Shown: positions 42,959 to 53,343 of the stretch, piece by piece
Layout: the number at the start of each line of letters is the position of its first letter
How positions within the stretch are numbered: position 1 is the stretch's first letter
Source of the DNA: Oenococcus kitaharae
GTDB taxonomy: Bacteria; Bacillota; Bacilli; Lactobacillales; Lactobacillaceae
Direction of reading: 5' to 3'
DNA length: 64,000 bases
Assembly (NCBI RefSeq): GCF_025758695.1
Contig: NZ_JANJQP010000001.1
Coordinates: 558,001-622,000 of the forward strand
The notes under the pieces: model-generated
Seen by the model: the letters and a program-made list of their open reading frames with translations, nothing else
Databases searched by the model: none
Told to the model about the DNA's origin: nothing
Translations under genes and position numbers: made by a program

Positions 42959-44914
42959 ATGTCAGGAATCACATCACAAGATTTATTTAAATTAAAATCA
43001 GCGTCTCAGCTCACTTATGGCGATGGCAAAATTTTCTTTGTCGAGAATTTCCTTGATGCCAAGTCGAACAGTTATAACAGCACAATCAAGTCGGTCGATG
43101 AATCAGGCTTGGTACAGACCTGGGCAAACGGCAAGGGAATCAATAGCAATCCGGTTATTTTGGGGGAATCATTGTATTTTACCGCCAAGGATGATCGCAG
43201 CAAGAAAAATCAGTTGTTTACAATTAACTTAAAAGGCGGTGTTGCAACACAAGTGACTTTTGAAAAAAGGGATGTCATCGATGTTTTAGCCTTATCTGAT
43301 GGACACCGTCTGCTTTTTCAGACTAAGAAATCCGATATCCCCAGTAAATTTAAGACAGAAGATTTTCCAAAAACACGTCAAGTGAAGCGATTAATCAGCC
43401 GTTTTGACGGTTTGGGATGGATTGATGACCAAGCCGTTTATGCAACCTTTAGTTTCGATCCCAGCACTAAAAGCAGTGTTGAGCTATTTCAAGGGAAGTA
43501 TCCGATCAGTTTATTGGATATTTCATCAGATGACCGGCAATTCTTGTACAGTGCCAAAAATCTGCCGGACGATGAACAGGATTTCGGCGAAGGTATTTAT
43601 GCCTATGACTTTGCTAGTAAAAAAAGCAGTTTTATTACAAAGGATGAAGCTAAAGGCCAGTTTTTTGACGCACGTTTCTCACCGGATGCCAACAAAATTC
43701 TTTTGGCTGGCGATGACGAACATCTTAGAAATAATACGAAACAGGAACTTTATCTCTACGATGTGAGCGAACAAAAACTCACAAATTTGACGCGTGAAGC
43801 TGATTTTGATTTGAGCAGCCATTTAGCAGCTGATTTTGAGCAGCAATCCTCAGGCCGGGTACTAGCTTGGATTGATAATGCCAATTACTTTTTCACAGCC
43901 GCCTATCATGGCCATTCTCAGGCATTTACAGGGTCAGGCAGTCAGTTTCGCATTGTCTACAATGAATTAAACCAGATTTACGATTTCACCCTTTTGCCGA
44001 ATGCACAAGTGGCTTTTTCAGTTTCGGCACAAAGCAAAGCCAACGAAATCGTCAAATTGGACTTAAAAGCAAATGCCCAATTTCAGCTCTACAACCCCAA
44101 TCTGAAGTTTGAAAGCGAGCACGATTATGCCAAAGTAGACCGTTTCACTTTTCAAACTGCAGACGGTTGGGATCATGATGGCTGGTATATGCATGCACTT
44201 GATCCAAAAGATAAAGAAAACGTCCCTGTTCTGCTTTATGTTCATGGCGGCCCGCACGGTGCTTATGGCGAGACTTTCTTCCATGAATTTCAGGTGCACG
44301 CTAGCCACGGATATGCAATTGTTTTCGTTAATCCGCGTGGTTCAACAACTTATGGCCAAAAATTCGAGTCTGCTGTGATCGGCCACTATGGCGAAGGCGA
44401 TTATACCGATGTTTTGGCTGGCCTGGACTATGCTTTAGATCATTTCCCCGAATTAGACCGCGATCACCAATACATCGCCGGCGGGTCTTATGGCGGCTTT
44501 ATGACCAGCTGGGCCGTCGGGCACACTCAGCGTTTCAAAGCAGCTGTGACACAGCGGTCCGTGATTAACTGGATTTCTATGTGGGGTACTTCAGATATCG
44601 GCTGGTTCTTTAATGAGTCCGAACTTGGCCTAGGACTATATGATGAAGGCGGCTTAGCTGAATATTGGAAACGGTCTCCACTTGCCTATGCACAAAATGT
44701 CACGACACCGCTCTTGATTCAGGCTGGCGAATGGGATATGCGCTGCCCAATCGAACAATCTGAGCAATTCTACACAGCTGTCAAACAGCATGGCGGCGAA
44801 ACCAAGTTTATTCGCTACCCGCAAAGTTTTCATGGTTTTTCCCGCGACGGGCTGCCGAGTCTTCGGATGCAGAGATTGTCAGACATTGAAAGCTGGCTGG
44901 ATTCACACAAATAA
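42959..44914 (+). CDS. S9 family (acylaminoacyl-peptidase-like) serine peptidase
   Basis: 651 residues. An N-terminal beta-propeller (about 1-380) with WD40-like strands such as FDARFSPDANKILLAG covers a C-terminal alpha/beta hydrolase. The triad is visible: Ser in GGSYGGFMTSW (about 510), Asp in QAGEWDMRCP (about 590), His in SFHGFSRDG (about 623); the oxyanion region is YVHGGPHGAYG. No signal peptide, so it is cytosolic and likely trims or unblocks short peptides. It has its own promoter and terminator. Confidence 0.93.
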   Translation: MSGITSQDLFKLKSASQLTYGDGKIFFVENFLDAKSNSYNSTIKSVDESGLVQTWANGKGINSNPVILGESLYFTAKDDRSKKNQLFTINLKGGVATQVTFEKRDVIDVLALSDGHRLLFQTKKSDIPSKFKTEDFPKTRQVKRLISRFDGLGWIDDQAVYATFSFDPSTKSSVELFQGKYPISLLDISSDDRQFLYSAKNLPDDEQDFGEGIYAYDFASKKSSFITKDEAKGQFFDARFSPDANKILLAGDDEHLRNNTKQELYLYDVSEQKLTNLTREADFDLSSHLAADFEQQSSGRVLAWIDNANYFFTAAYHGHSQAFTGSGSQFRIVYNELNQIYDFTLLPNAQVAFSVSAQSKANEIVKLDLKANAQFQLYNPNLKFESEHDYAKVDRFTFQTADGWDHDGWYMHALDPKDKENVPVLLYVHGGPHGAYGETFFHEFQVHASHGYAIVFVNPRGSTTYGQKFESAVIGHYGEGDYTDVLAGLDYALDHFPELDRDHQYIAGGSYGGFMTSWAVGHTQRFKAAVTQRSVINWISMWGTSDIGWFFNESELGLGLYDEGGLAEYWKRSPLAYAQNVTTPLLIQAGEWDMRCPIEQSEQFYTAVKQHGGETKFIRYPQSFHGFSRDGLPSLRMQRLSDIESWLDSHK

Positions 44915-45208
44915 TTTTTTTAGACGATTCAATTCAGAATCGTCTATTTTTTTATCCAAAAAACGTGCCAGCGGTGTAAATTGATGACGATCTTTAAAAG
45001 GCAGATCAACCGCCTTTAAAATCACTACCGTCAATTTATTTTCAGTCAAAAAAAACTGACCGATTTCCGTAAAGCGGCCAGAAGTATGTTTCCCAGTGCG
45101 CCAGACACTCATCTCTTTGCGATTTGCAGCAAAGACAAATTGTCCCTGATCATTTTGGCTGACTGGCAACCCATAAAAAAGCTGCACTTTGTACTGATTT
45201 TTTTTCAT
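44903..45208 (-). CDS. hypothetical protein wedged between two terminators
   Basis: 101 residues, not recognised (VFAANRKEMSVWRTGKHTSGRFTEIGQFF, basic C-terminus). Caution: its ATG follows directly on the T run of the dnaJ terminator, there is no ribosome site, and its last 16 codons are the antisense of the peptidase terminator (44921-44953), overlapping that gene by 12 nt. The composition looks protein-like, but expression would need read-through from dnaJ or an unseen promoter. Confidence 0.45.
   Translation of the reverse strand: MKKNQYKVQLFYGLPVSQNDQGQFVFAANRKEMSVWRTGKHTSGRFTEIGQFFLTENKLTVVILKAVDLPFKDRHQFTPLARFLDKKIDDSELNRLKKLFV
44921..44953 (+). terminator. terminator of the S9 peptidase gene
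   Basis: Perfect 10-bp stem TAGACGATTC / GAATCGTCTA with loop AATTCA, followed by TTTTTTT. It lies 6 nt after the stop and inside the opposite-strand frame at 44903. Confidence 0.92.
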
Positions 45209-45230
45209 AAAAAAAGGCTAACGATTAGCC
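45209..45230 (-). terminator. terminator after dnaJ
   Basis: Minus strand: GGCTAA-TCG-TTAGCC then seven T. The stem begins inside the dnaJ stop codon region. Confidence 0.8.
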
Positions 45231-46160
45231 GAACAGCCCTCTTTTCTTTTGCGGCGTCACAGATTCCCCACGTGTTTCCGCGTAGTTCTGCAAGGCCTTT
45301 CTTTCCTTTTCACTCAATCTCTTCGGTACCTGCACAACAACTTTGACATAATGGTCACCGATTCGGTTGGGATTATTAACATAAGCTGACCCTTTACCAC
45401 GCAAACGGAACTCGGTTCCCGTCTGCGTACCAGCCGGCACGGTCAGCTCAACTTCACCGCGGACTGTCTTGACTGTAATCTTATCGCCCAAAGCCGCTTG
45501 CACAAAGCTGATGCCTTTTTCAGAATAAATATCCGCACCTTCTCTTTGAAAGCCGTCTGCTGATTTGCCAACAACAAAAGACACATACAAATCACCATAG
45601 GGGCCGCCGTTAACACCAGCCTCCCCTTGACCAGACAAACGCATCTGCTGGCCAGTCTCAACACCCGCCGGAATCGTGACTTTGACGGCATGTTCTTTAG
45701 AACTACCGCCTTTTTCTTGACGGACATATTTGATTTCTGTTTCTTTACCGAAAACAGCTTCTTCAAATGTTAAATTAACACGATATTGTAAATCACGTCC
45801 CTTGCGCGGTCCGTTAGGGTTGAAGCCGCCGCCAAACATTTGACTAAAGATATCACCAAAATCACCAAAATCCTGGCCATTAAAGCTGAATCCACCCTGC
45901 TGAAAGCCGCCGCCAAAACCATTCTGTCCGGCACCAGCGTTTGCGCCAGCCTTGCCGTACTGATCATAAGCAGCCTTCTTTTGCGGATTGCCTAAGGTTT
46001 CATAAGCTTCTTGTACTTGCTTATATTTATCTTCGGCACCGGGCTCGTGATTTAAATCAGGATGATATTTCTTTGAAAGCTTCCGATAGGCATGCTTGAT
46101 CTCATCTTGGCTCGCGTTTTTATCAATTCCTAGTGTGTTGTAATATTCTTCATTATCCAT
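45225..46160 (-). CDS. dnaJ: DnaJ co-chaperone without zinc-finger domain
   Basis: 311 residues. The J domain (1-70) with the HPD triad (H33-P34-D35), a Gly/Phe-rich region (about 75-115; [32 protein letters not shown]), and two C-terminal peptide-binding domains are present. Bacterial DnaJ of the dnaK operon normally has four CxxCxGxG repeats and about 380 residues. Here the sequence passes from [12 protein letters not shown] straight to [13 protein letters not shown], and no cysteine occurs in the protein. It is thus a class II (CbpA-like) J protein standing in the DnaJ position. It follows dnaK by 33 nt and would activate its ATPase and deliver clients. Confidence 0.92.
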   Translation of the reverse strand: MDNEEYYNTLGIDKNASQDEIKHAYRKLSKKYHPDLNHEPGAEDKYKQVQEAYETLGNPQKKAAYDQYGKAGANAGAGQNGFGGGFQQGGFSFNGQDFGDFGDIFSQMFGGGFNPNGPRKGRDLQYRVNLTFEEAVFGKETEIKYVRQEKGGSSKEHAVKVTIPAGVETGQQMRLSGQGEAGVNGGPYGDLYVSFVVGKSADGFQREGADIYSEKGISFVQAALGDKITVKTVRGEVELTVPAGTQTGTEFRLRGKGSAYVNNPNRIGDHYVKVVVQVPKRLSEKERKALQNYAETRGESVTPQKKRGLFG

Positions 46161-46193
46161 AATATGTAGGCCGGGATTCCCCCGGCAGTTTGA

Positions 46194-48038
46194 TTACTTT
46201 TTGTCGTCAGGATTAACTTCTTTAAAGTCACCATCGACAGTCTTACCATCGTCGCCTGACTTGCCGCCATTATCAGGTCCGGCCTGACCAGCTTGGCCAG
46301 CTGCACCAGACTGTGGTGCAGACTGCTGATAGAGCTTAATTGCCAAAGCCTGTGCTGCCTTTTCCAAAGCATCCTTCTTTTCTTTCAAGGTCTCAAGATT
46401 GTTAGAATCCTTGGCCTTCTTCAATTCGTCCAAAGCGTCTTGAACCGGCTTTTTATCAGCATCGCCCAGCTTGTCGCCAACATCAGTCAAAGTTTTTTCA
46501 CTAGAGAAGATCAACTGATCAACTTCGTTATGCAAATCAACTTCTTCTTTCTTTTTCTTATCGGCTTCTTCGTTGGACTGAGCGTCCTTCACCATCTTGT
46601 CGATCTCTTCTTTAGAAATGCTTCCTGGATTTTGGATCGTGATCTTTTGGCTCTTGCCAGTACCTTTATCCTTAGCGGAAACAGATACAATACCATTTCG
46701 GTCAATATCAAATGTCACTTCAATCTGTGGAATGCCACGCGGTGCGGCAGGAATATCAGACAATTGGAAATTGCCCAAAGTCTTGTTATCGGCAGCCATA
46801 GGACGTTCGCCTTGCAGAACGTGAATATCAACTGCCGGCTGATTATCAGCAGCCGTTGAGAAGACTTGCGACTTAGAAGTCGGAATCGTTGTGTTGCGGT
46901 CAATCAGCTTGGTCATGACGCCGCCCATTGTTTCAATACCTAATGACAGAGGCGTCACATCAAGCAGAACAACATCTTTCACATCACCAGTAATCACAGC
47001 ACCTTGAACAGCAGCGCCTAAAGCAACGGCCTCATCAGGGTTGATTGAGTGGTTAGGTTCTTTACCAGTTAATTCCTTGACTGATTCTTGAACAGCTGGA
47101 ATACGTGTCGAACCACCATTTAAGATCACTTCATCAATATCAGAGAAGCTCAATCCGGCATCCTTCATGGCATTTTGGACTGGTGCCTTAGCACGGTCCA
47201 CCAAGTCAGCAGTCAGCTGGTTGAATTGTGCGCGCGTCAAGGTCTTATCAATGTTCAGGTTTTGGTGAATAAATGGCAACAGAATCTGAGCTTCATTGGC
47301 TGAAGACAAGGTCTTCTTAGCTTTTTCAGCTTCATCTTTCAAACGCTGCAAAGCTAACGAATCAGTTGATAGGTCAACGCCATTTTCTTTTTTGAAGTCA
47401 CTAACTAGCCAGTCAATCACTTTCTGATCGAAATCATCACCACCAAGGTGTGTATCGCCATTAGTTGACAAAACTTCAAAGACACCATCACCTAATTCAA
47501 GGATGGAAACATCAAAAGTACCACCACCCAAATCATAAACAAGAATCTTTTGATCCTTATCAAGCTTATCCAGGCCGAAGGCTAAAGCGGCCGCCGTTGG
47601 TTCGTTAATGATACGCTGAACATTCAAACCAGCAATTTTTCCAGCATCTTTTGTTGCCTGACGCTGAGCATCGTTAAAGTAGGCAGGCACCGTGATAACA
47701 GCATCGCTAACGGGTGTTCCTAAATAATCTTCCGCATATTTTTTAATGTATTGCAGAATCATGGCTGAAATTTCTTCAGGGCGGTATTCTTTGCCATTGG
47801 CCTTCACACGATAGTTGCTTTCGCCCATGTGACGCTTGATTGATGAAATCGTATCAGGATTGACGATTGCTTGACGTTTTGCAACATCGCCGACCTGAAT
47901 TTCACCGTTTTTAAATGCGACAACTGATGGTGTCGTCCGCCCGCCATCTGGATTTGTAATAATTTTTGGCTCATTGCCTTCCATGACGGCAACAGCTGAG
48001 TTTGTTGTTCCTAAATCGATACCAATAATTTTTGACAT
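46194..48038 (-). CDS. dnaK: Hsp70 chaperone DnaK
   Basis: 614 residues, full length. Nucleotide-binding domain with [67 protein letters not shown] and [12 protein letters not shown]; the substrate-binding domain starts near [14 protein letters not shown]. The C-terminal tail is Gly/Asp-rich. It lies between grpE (12 nt upstream) and dnaJ in one CtsR-controlled unit. Confidence 0.98.
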   Translation of the reverse strand: MSKIIGIDLGTTNSAVAVMEGNEPKIITNPDGGRTTPSVVAFKNGEIQVGDVAKRQAIVNPDTISSIKRHMGESNYRVKANGKEYRPEEISAMILQYIKKYAEDYLGTPVSDAVITVPAYFNDAQRQATKDAGKIAGLNVQRIINEPTAAALAFGLDKLDKDQKILVYDLGGGTFDVSILELGDGVFEVLSTNGDTHLGGDDFDQKVIDWLVSDFKKENGVDLSTDSLALQRLKDEAEKAKKTLSSANEAQILLPFIHQNLNIDKTLTRAQFNQLTADLVDRAKAPVQNAMKDAGLSFSDIDEVILNGGSTRIPAVQESVKELTGKEPNHSINPDEAVALGAAVQGAVITGDVKDVVLLDVTPLSLGIETMGGVMTKLIDRNTTIPTSKSQVFSTAADNQPAVDIHVLQGERPMAADNKTLGNFQLSDIPAAPRGIPQIEVTFDIDRNGIVSVSAKDKGTGKSQKITIQNPGSISKEEIDKMVKDAQSNEEADKKKKEEVDLHNEVDQLIFSSEKTLTDVGDKLGDADKKPVQDALDELKKAKDSNNLETLKEKKDALEKAAQALAIKLYQQSAPQSGAAGQAGQAGPDNGGKSGDDGKTVDGDFKEVNPDDKK

Positions 48039-48050
48039 TTTAAGTCCTCC

Positions 48051-48632
48051 TTATTTTGTATAAACACTAACCATTGCCGGACGCAAAACCCGGTCATGCA
48101 ATTGATATCCCCTTTGCAAAACAACTGCAATCGTATCGGCTTTCTGTTTTTCCGGATCATCAATCGGTGTCTTTTGAATCGCGTTGTGAAGTTTTGGATC
48201 GAACTGGTCACCACTCTTGCCAATCTCTGTGATGCCGTTATCGCGCAGTGCATTGCTCAAAGATTTATAGGTAAGCTCAACGCCGCGGCGGATCTTTTTA
48301 GATCCCTCGTCATCATCGTCATTGCTTAAAGCCCGCTCCAAATTATCCAGCGCTGGCAAAATACTTTTTGCCAGATCCTGGCCCTCATACTTCAGCATCG
48401 TCGCACGTTCCTTGCTAAATCGCTGCTGAACATTCTGCAGCTCTGCTTCTGCACGATAAAATTTGTCCTCATAGTCAACAGCTGGTGCCTCTTTTTTAGC
48501 CGGCTGACCTGCCTCTTTAGCGGCTGCCTCTGTCTTAGGCTCTTCCTTAGACCCTTTGACGGCCCGCTCGATTTCTTCTTCGCTCGCGGATTTCTCTTGA
48601 TTCTTAGCTTGTGATTTCTTCTTTTCTACCAA
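48051..48632 (-). CDS. grpE: nucleotide exchange factor GrpE, TTG start
   Basis: 193 residues. A charged, disordered N-terminus is followed by the long dimer helix (YEDKFYRAEAELQNVQQRFSKER) and the beta domain ending DRVLRPAMVSVYTK. It releases ADP from DnaK. The start is TTG at 48630-48632, supported by GAGGTGA about 6 nt upstream; no ATG is suitable. No hrcA precedes it: the next gene upstream is divergent. Confidence 0.94.
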   Translation of the reverse strand: MVEKKKSQAKNQEKSASEEEIERAVKGSKEEPKTEAAAKEAGQPAKKEAPAVDYEDKFYRAEAELQNVQQRFSKERATMLKYEGQDLAKSILPALDNLERALSNDDDDEGSKKIRRGVELTYKSLSNALRDNGITEIGKSGDQFDPKLHNAIQKTPIDDPEKQKADTIAVVLQRGYQLHDRVLRPAMVSVYTK

Positions 48633-48658
48633 AAGTTCACCTCAATTCGTACCTGAAA

Positions 48659-48698
48659 ATAATAAACAATATTGGTCAAATAGTCAAGATTGGTCAAA
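48659..48698 (-). promoter_or_regulatory. grpE promoter with CtsR-type operator
   Basis: On the minus strand a promoter TTGACT, 17-nt spacer, TATTAT (plus 48659-48664). On the plus strand the region carries three heptads: GGTCAAA (48674-48680), AGTCAAG (48682-48688) and GGTCAAA (48692-48698); the last two, 3 nt apart, match the CtsR consensus RGTCAAA-N3-RGTCAAA with little deviation and cover the -35. No CIRCE element is seen. CtsR control of dnaK genes in an HrcA-less cell is established for O. oeni. Confidence 0.85.
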
Positions 48699-48724
48699 CA
48701 TTTTTTTTGCTATAATCGAGAATC

Positions 48725-49255
48725 ATGCCTAAGTTATCTATCAGATTAACAAAACTGGCCGATCTGCCAGAAGTTATGCAAATTATTAATCAAGCCAAAG
48801 CACGTTTGAAAGCTGCTGGATCTCCCCAATGGCAAGGCGGATACCCCAATGAAGATTCTTTCAAACATGATATTGCCAAAAATTGGTCCTATGTCCTGCT
48901 TGTCGATAGCCAGATAGCTGGCATCGCTGCCCTGATGCAGGAAGCTGAACCCAGTTATGCCGAAATCGAAGATGGCAGTTGGCGGAAGGCAAACAATTTG
49001 CATTATACAACAATACATCGGATTGCCATTTCCGATCAATTCTCCGGCCAGCATCTGGCAAATTCCTTTTTTGACTTATTAATTAAAGAGTCTGAACGGC
49101 TTGGATTTGATCAGGTCCGTTTCGATACTCATCGTTTGAATTATGCCATGCAGCATTTAGCTGCCAAATTTGCCTTTGAAAAACGCGGCATTATTCGCGT
49201 TCAAGATTATCAGGATAACGCGCGTTTTGCCTATCAGCTGATCTTGCGCCCCTGA
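48725..49255 (+). CDS. GNAT family N-acetyltransferase
   Basis: 176 residues with the GNAT fold: RLTKLADLPEVMQIINQAK, SYVLLVDSQIAGIAALM, and the acetyl-CoA region HRIAISDQFSGQHLANSFFDLLIKESERLG followed by VRFDTHRLNYAMQHLAAKFAFEKRGII. The substrate is unknown. An extended -10 (TGC-TATAAT, TATAAT at 48711-48716) is 8 nt before the ATG and no ribosome site is present, so the mRNA is probably leaderless. It shares its upstream region with the grpE operator, so CtsR binding could affect it too. Confidence 0.87.
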   Translation: MPKLSIRLTKLADLPEVMQIINQAKARLKAAGSPQWQGGYPNEDSFKHDIAKNWSYVLLVDSQIAGIAALMQEAEPSYAEIEDGSWRKANNLHYTTIHRIAISDQFSGQHLANSFFDLLIKESERLGFDQVRFDTHRLNYAMQHLAAKFAFEKRGIIRVQDYQDNARFAYQLILRP

Positions 49256-50221
49256 TCAGACTGGCGAATTAGCGGCCAGAATTTTTTTGATCACAGATTG
49301 ATCCTCGTGCAGTTTGTCGACTAGCCCTCTGACCGAATCGAACTTTTGCTGGTCGCGGACATAATCAATCCAATCAACTGCAATCGTTTCATCGTAGATA
49401 TTGCCATAAAAATCAAATAAATTGATTTCGACTGTCATCGGATTATTGTCTCCGAAAGTGACGTTGTGCCCGATCGAAGCCATGCCGTTCAGCATTTTCC
49501 CTGCAAACTGCCCAGTCAAAATCTTCACTCTGACGGCATAAACAGCGGCTTTTGGAAGCAGCTGCGGCTCAATTAACTGCTGGTTCGCGGTCGGAAAACC
49601 CAAGGTCCGGCCGATTTGATTGCCTAAAACAACTCGCCCGATCGTCCGATAATCATATCCCAAGAGCCGGTTTGCATCACTGACTTTACCGGATTGGATC
49701 AAATGGCGAATACGCGTGGATGAAATCTTACCATCAGCGTCATCTTGTTCGGAGACCGAGACTATCTCAAAGCGCTTCTTCGCATAAATGGGTAAATGAG
49801 CCATATCAGCCTTTTCTTTGGCTGACCCGTATGTATGGTCAAAACCGGCAACAAGCACCGCCAGGCCCATTTTTGCAAGGTAATGATCGACATAAGTCTG
49901 CGCGGGTTGTTGACCGAAAGCCAAACTATAATCAATCAGAAAAACTGTATCAACTTTCATCTCGGCAAACTTTTTCAATTTTTCCGGTAATGGCAGAATT
50001 GGTGCTTTTAAACTAGCATCGTCCTGATAAAAACTAGCAGGCGATTGTCGATAGGTCAGCACAGCCAGTTTCAAAGATCTCTGCTCGGCAATTTGCTGAG
50101 CACGCCGAATAACGGCCTGGTGGCCCAAATGAAGCCCATCAAAATAACCCACCGCTAAAACAAATTGATGATCTTGGTCCGATTGATAAATATTGGGAAA
50201 TTGTAAATTAATGACTTTCAT
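49256..50221 (-). CDS. ribF: bifunctional riboflavin kinase / FMN adenylyltransferase
   Basis: 321 residues. The N-terminal FAD synthetase domain has VGYFDGLHLGHQAV and AGFDHTYGSAKEKADM and SSTRIRHLI; the C-terminal flavokinase domain has GRVVLGNQIGRTLGFPTANQ and NGMASIGHNVTFG. It makes FMN and FAD from riboflavin. It overlaps truB by 14 nt (truB-ribF order as in Firmicutes) and converges with the acetyltransferase with no gap. Confidence 0.96.
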   Translation of the reverse strand: MKVINLQFPNIYQSDQDHQFVLAVGYFDGLHLGHQAVIRRAQQIAEQRSLKLAVLTYRQSPASFYQDDASLKAPILPLPEKLKKFAEMKVDTVFLIDYSLAFGQQPAQTYVDHYLAKMGLAVLVAGFDHTYGSAKEKADMAHLPIYAKKRFEIVSVSEQDDADGKISSTRIRHLIQSGKVSDANRLLGYDYRTIGRVVLGNQIGRTLGFPTANQQLIEPQLLPKAAVYAVRVKILTGQFAGKMLNGMASIGHNVTFGDNNPMTVEINLFDFYGNIYDETIAVDWIDYVRDQQKFDSVRGLVDKLHEDQSVIKKILAANSPV

Positions 50222-51104
50222 GAAGCAGCATTTTTTCAGGCCGGTACAGGCCTTGATCCTTTTTATAAATTGCCTGCAGAGATTGATTATAAAAAATTCT
50301 CACAAGCGGTGCATCCGTTTCCAAGTCCCTTAGCCAAGCACCATGCTGGACTAATTGCCAATCAGCCTGCTTAATTGCCACCATTGGCAGCTGTTTTAAC
50401 AACTTTTCCAGGGGGATAACGAATTGATCCGGAGACGGATTTTTCAATAATTCTTCTAGCGGCACAGCATGGTCAACACGATAACCATCAGCAGCTAGCC
50501 GACGCAATTTTTTCATCACGGCCGGTACAGCCATGCTGGCACCAATATCTTCGACCAGTGTACGAATGTAAGTCCCCTTTGAAACAGTTGCCGTAAAGCT
50601 CAGGTACTGCCGGCCAGCGCCTTGATCAAAATGCGACGCGCCAATCTGGTCGAGCTGGCTGATCGTAATACTTCGAGCCTTCCGTTCAACAGTCTGCCCT
50701 TTTCTAGCAAGATCGTAAAGTCTTTTGCCATTGACTTTAATCGCTGAATACATGGGCGGTACCTGGAGACTTTGCCCAAGAAAAGTAGTCAGAGTCTGCT
50801 GGAGCTTCAGCTCGCTGATCGGCTCTTTTAACGGCAGCGTTTCAATAATTTGACCATCAAGATCCTGCGTATCGGTTTTGATACCCAAAATCATATCAGC
50901 ACAATATTTTTTTTCGGATTGCTGAAGAAAATCGATCAATTTAGTCCCTTTTCCCAAAACAATGACTAACAGCCCAGTGACCGAGGGATCTAAAGTCCCA
51001 GTATGCCCAACTTGTTTCTGATGAAAAACCTGCCGCATTTTTGAAACGACATCAAAGCTCGTCATGCCGGCAGGTTTATCGATTAAAACAATTCCGTTGT
51101 ACAC
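50208..51104 (-). CDS. truB: tRNA pseudouridine55 synthase
   Basis: 298 residues. It makes pseudouridine-55 in the T arm of tRNA. IDKPAGMTSFDVVSKMR, the catalytic Asp in VGHTGTLDPSVTGLLV, MYSAIKVNGKRLYDLAR and SKGTYIRTLVEDIG are present. The start is GTG (51102-51104) with AAGGAG about 11 nt upstream. Cotranscribed with ribF. Confidence 0.96.
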   Translation of the reverse strand: MYNGIVLIDKPAGMTSFDVVSKMRQVFHQKQVGHTGTLDPSVTGLLVIVLGKGTKLIDFLQQSEKKYCADMILGIKTDTQDLDGQIIETLPLKEPISELKLQQTLTTFLGQSLQVPPMYSAIKVNGKRLYDLARKGQTVERKARSITISQLDQIGASHFDQGAGRQYLSFTATVSKGTYIRTLVEDIGASMAVPAVMKKLRRLAADGYRVDHAVPLEELLKNPSPDQFVIPLEKLLKQLPMVAIKQADWQLVQHGAWLRDLETDAPLVRIFYNQSLQAIYKKDQGLYRPEKMLLHESH

Positions 51105-51178
51105 GCGGTCTTTCTCCTTGATGATCTAAAAATGATCTACGATACAATATTACTTCAAAAGCGAATTCAGCCAAAGAA

Positions 51179-51203
51179 AAAAGCGGGAATCAATCCCGCT
51201 TTT
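51179..51203. terminator. terminator between fusA and truB
   Basis: Perfect 10-bp stem AAAAGCGGGA / TCCCGCTTTT with loop ATCAA, followed on the minus strand by TTTTTTC. It ends the str operon. Confidence 0.92.
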
Positions 51204-51216
51204 AATTTGGAAAAAG

Positions 51217-53328
51217 TTATTCTTTTCCAGCATTCTTAATGATATCTTCTTGCACATTACGAGGTACGGCTTCGTAATGGTCGAAGAACATCTGGAAAAC
51301 ACCACGTCCTTGAGTTGCTGAACGCAAAGTCGTTGTATAACCGAACATTTCGGCCAAAGGCACTTTAGCAGTCACAGTCACTGAATTACCGTGTGTTTCC
51401 TGGTCTTCAATCATGCCGCGACGAGCTGAAACATGGCCCATCACATCACCCAGATTGTCAGTTGGTGTCACAATCGAAACCTTCATAATCGGTTCAAGAA
51501 TTACAGCACCGGCAGTCTTGGCTGCTTCACGCAAAGACATGGAGGCAGCAATCTTAAAGGCAGCTTCAGAAGAATCGACTTCATGGTAACTTCCGTCATA
51601 GAGCTTGGCTTTCAAATCAACCAATGGATAACCGGCCAAAGGACCAGACTGCATGGCTTCTTTCAAACCTTGTTCGACAGCTGGAATGTATTCACGCGGC
51701 ACAACACCACCGACAATGGCATTATCAAATTCAAAGCCCTTGCCTTCGTCATTAGGACCAAATTCGATCCAAACATCACCATACTGACCTTTACCACCAG
51801 ACTGGCGGATGTACTTGCCTTGCGCCTGAACAGTCTTTGTAAAGGCCTCACGGTAAGCAACCTGCGGCGTACCAACATTGACATCAACATTGAACTCACG
51901 ACGCATACGGTCAACCATAATGTCCAAGTGCAGTTCACCCATACCAGAAATCAATGTTTGACCAGTCTCTGGATTAGTCTCGGCATGGAAGGAAGGATCT
52001 TCTTCAGAAAGCTTCTGCAGGGCCTCAGCCATCTTTTCCTGATCAGCCTTTGTCTTTGGCTCAACAGCCATTTGGATAACGGGGTCAGGGAAGTCCATTG
52101 ATTCAAGAACCAGCGGATGGTCAACAGCCGTAAGTGAATCTCCGGTAGATGTTGACTTCAAGCCAATTGCAGCAGCAATATCACCGGAAAAAACCTCATC
52201 AATCTCAGTACGGGTAATGGCATGCATCTGCAACAGACGGCCGACACGTTCACGTGTATCTTTGGTCGTATTTTGCACATAAGAACCAGACTTCAAAGTT
52301 CCCGTGTAGACACGCAAGAAAGTCAAACGGCCGACATAAGGGTCAGTCATAATCTTAAAGGCTAAAGCAGCGAAAGGCTTCTTATCATCGGCGATTAAGT
52401 CGACTTCTTTGCCCGTTTCAGGATCAGTCGCCGTATAAGGACGGACTTCCAACGGTGATGGCAAATAGTCAACCACCGCATCCAGCATCAGCTGAACACC
52501 CTTATCTTTATAAGCAGAACCAGCAAGTACTGGATAGAACTTCAAAGCCAAAGTGGCGCGACGGATAGCAGCTTTCAGATCGGCAACAGAAATTGTTTCC
52601 TCGCCAAGGTACTTCTCCATCAATTCATCATCAACATCAGCAACCGCTTCAATTAACTCTTCACGCTTTTCTTCAACTAGATCCTTCAAATCATCAGGAA
52701 TTGGGCGGGTCTCCCACTCCGTTCCCAATTTATCATCCGGATACCAGGCTTGACGCTCGATTAGATCAATCACACCAGCAAAATCATCTTCGGCACCGAT
52801 TGGCCACTGAATAGCTTTGGCATTAACATCCAGGCGTTCCTTTAAGGAATCGACAGACATCTGAAAGTCGGCACCCAATTTGTCCATTTTGTTAACAAAC
52901 ACAAGACGCGGTACCGAATAAGTCGTTGCCTGCCGCCAAACTGTTTCAGTCTGTGGTTCAACACCGGCCGCACCATCCAAAACAGCGATCGCACCATCCA
53001 AAACACGCAGAGAACGTTCAACTTCAATCGTGAAATCAACGTGTCCTGGTGTATCGATAATGTTGACACGGTAAGGCGTATCCTTCCATTGTTCGTGGAA
53101 ACCATGCCAAATGGCAGTCGTGGCAGCGGATTGAATCGTGATACCACGTTCCTTTTCCTGATCCATGAAGTCCATCTGTGAAGCACCATCATGGGTTTCA
53201 CCAATTTTATGAATTTTACCCGTGTAATAAAGGATACGCTCGGTCGTTGTCGTCTTACCGGCATCGATATGAGCCATGATCCCAATATTGCGGGTCCTCT
53301 CTAGAGGGAATTCGCGAGTAGCAGCCAT
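51217..53328 (-). CDS. fusA: elongation factor G
   Basis: 703 residues, full length. GTPase motifs are [19 protein letters not shown], the switch-[21 protein letters not shown] and [11 protein letters not shown]; the later domains contain [14 protein letters not shown] and [11 protein letters not shown]. It drives translocation on the ribosome. It is third gene of rpsL-rpsG-fusA, 16 nt after rpsG; tuf does not follow. Confidence 0.98.
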   Translation of the reverse strand: MAATREFPLERTRNIGIMAHIDAGKTTTTERILYYTGKIHKIGETHDGASQMDFMDQEKERGITIQSAATTAIWHGFHEQWKDTPYRVNIIDTPGHVDFTIEVERSLRVLDGAIAVLDGAAGVEPQTETVWRQATTYSVPRLVFVNKMDKLGADFQMSVDSLKERLDVNAKAIQWPIGAEDDFAGVIDLIERQAWYPDDKLGTEWETRPIPDDLKDLVEEKREELIEAVADVDDELMEKYLGEETISVADLKAAIRRATLALKFYPVLAGSAYKDKGVQLMLDAVVDYLPSPLEVRPYTATDPETGKEVDLIADDKKPFAALAFKIMTDPYVGRLTFLRVYTGTLKSGSYVQNTTKDTRERVGRLLQMHAITRTEIDEVFSGDIAAAIGLKSTSTGDSLTAVDHPLVLESMDFPDPVIQMAVEPKTKADQEKMAEALQKLSEEDPSFHAETNPETGQTLISGMGELHLDIMVDRMRREFNVDVNVGTPQVAYREAFTKTVQAQGKYIRQSGGKGQYGDVWIEFGPNDEGKGFEFDNAIVGGVVPREYIPAVEQGLKEAMQSGPLAGYPLVDLKAKLYDGSYHEVDSSEAAFKIAASMSLREAAKTAGAVILEPIMKVSIVTPTDNLGDVMGHVSARRGMIEDQETHGNSVTVTAKVPLAEMFGYTTTLRSATQGRGVFQMFFDHYEAVPRNVQEDIIKNAGKE

Positions 53329-53343
53329 ATTATCTCCTTTTAA

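Noticed and set aside
46293-46859. 188-codon open frame opposite dnaK
   Set aside because: Antisense shadow of a conserved gene; the hydrophobic, Leu/Phe-rich translation is the reverse of the Lys/Glu-rich DnaK tail.
51433-52101. 222-codon open frame on the plus strand inside fusA
   Set aside because: It is the antisense of a highly conserved gene; codon constraint on EF-G leaves a long shadow frame, and no promoter or ribosome site is present.
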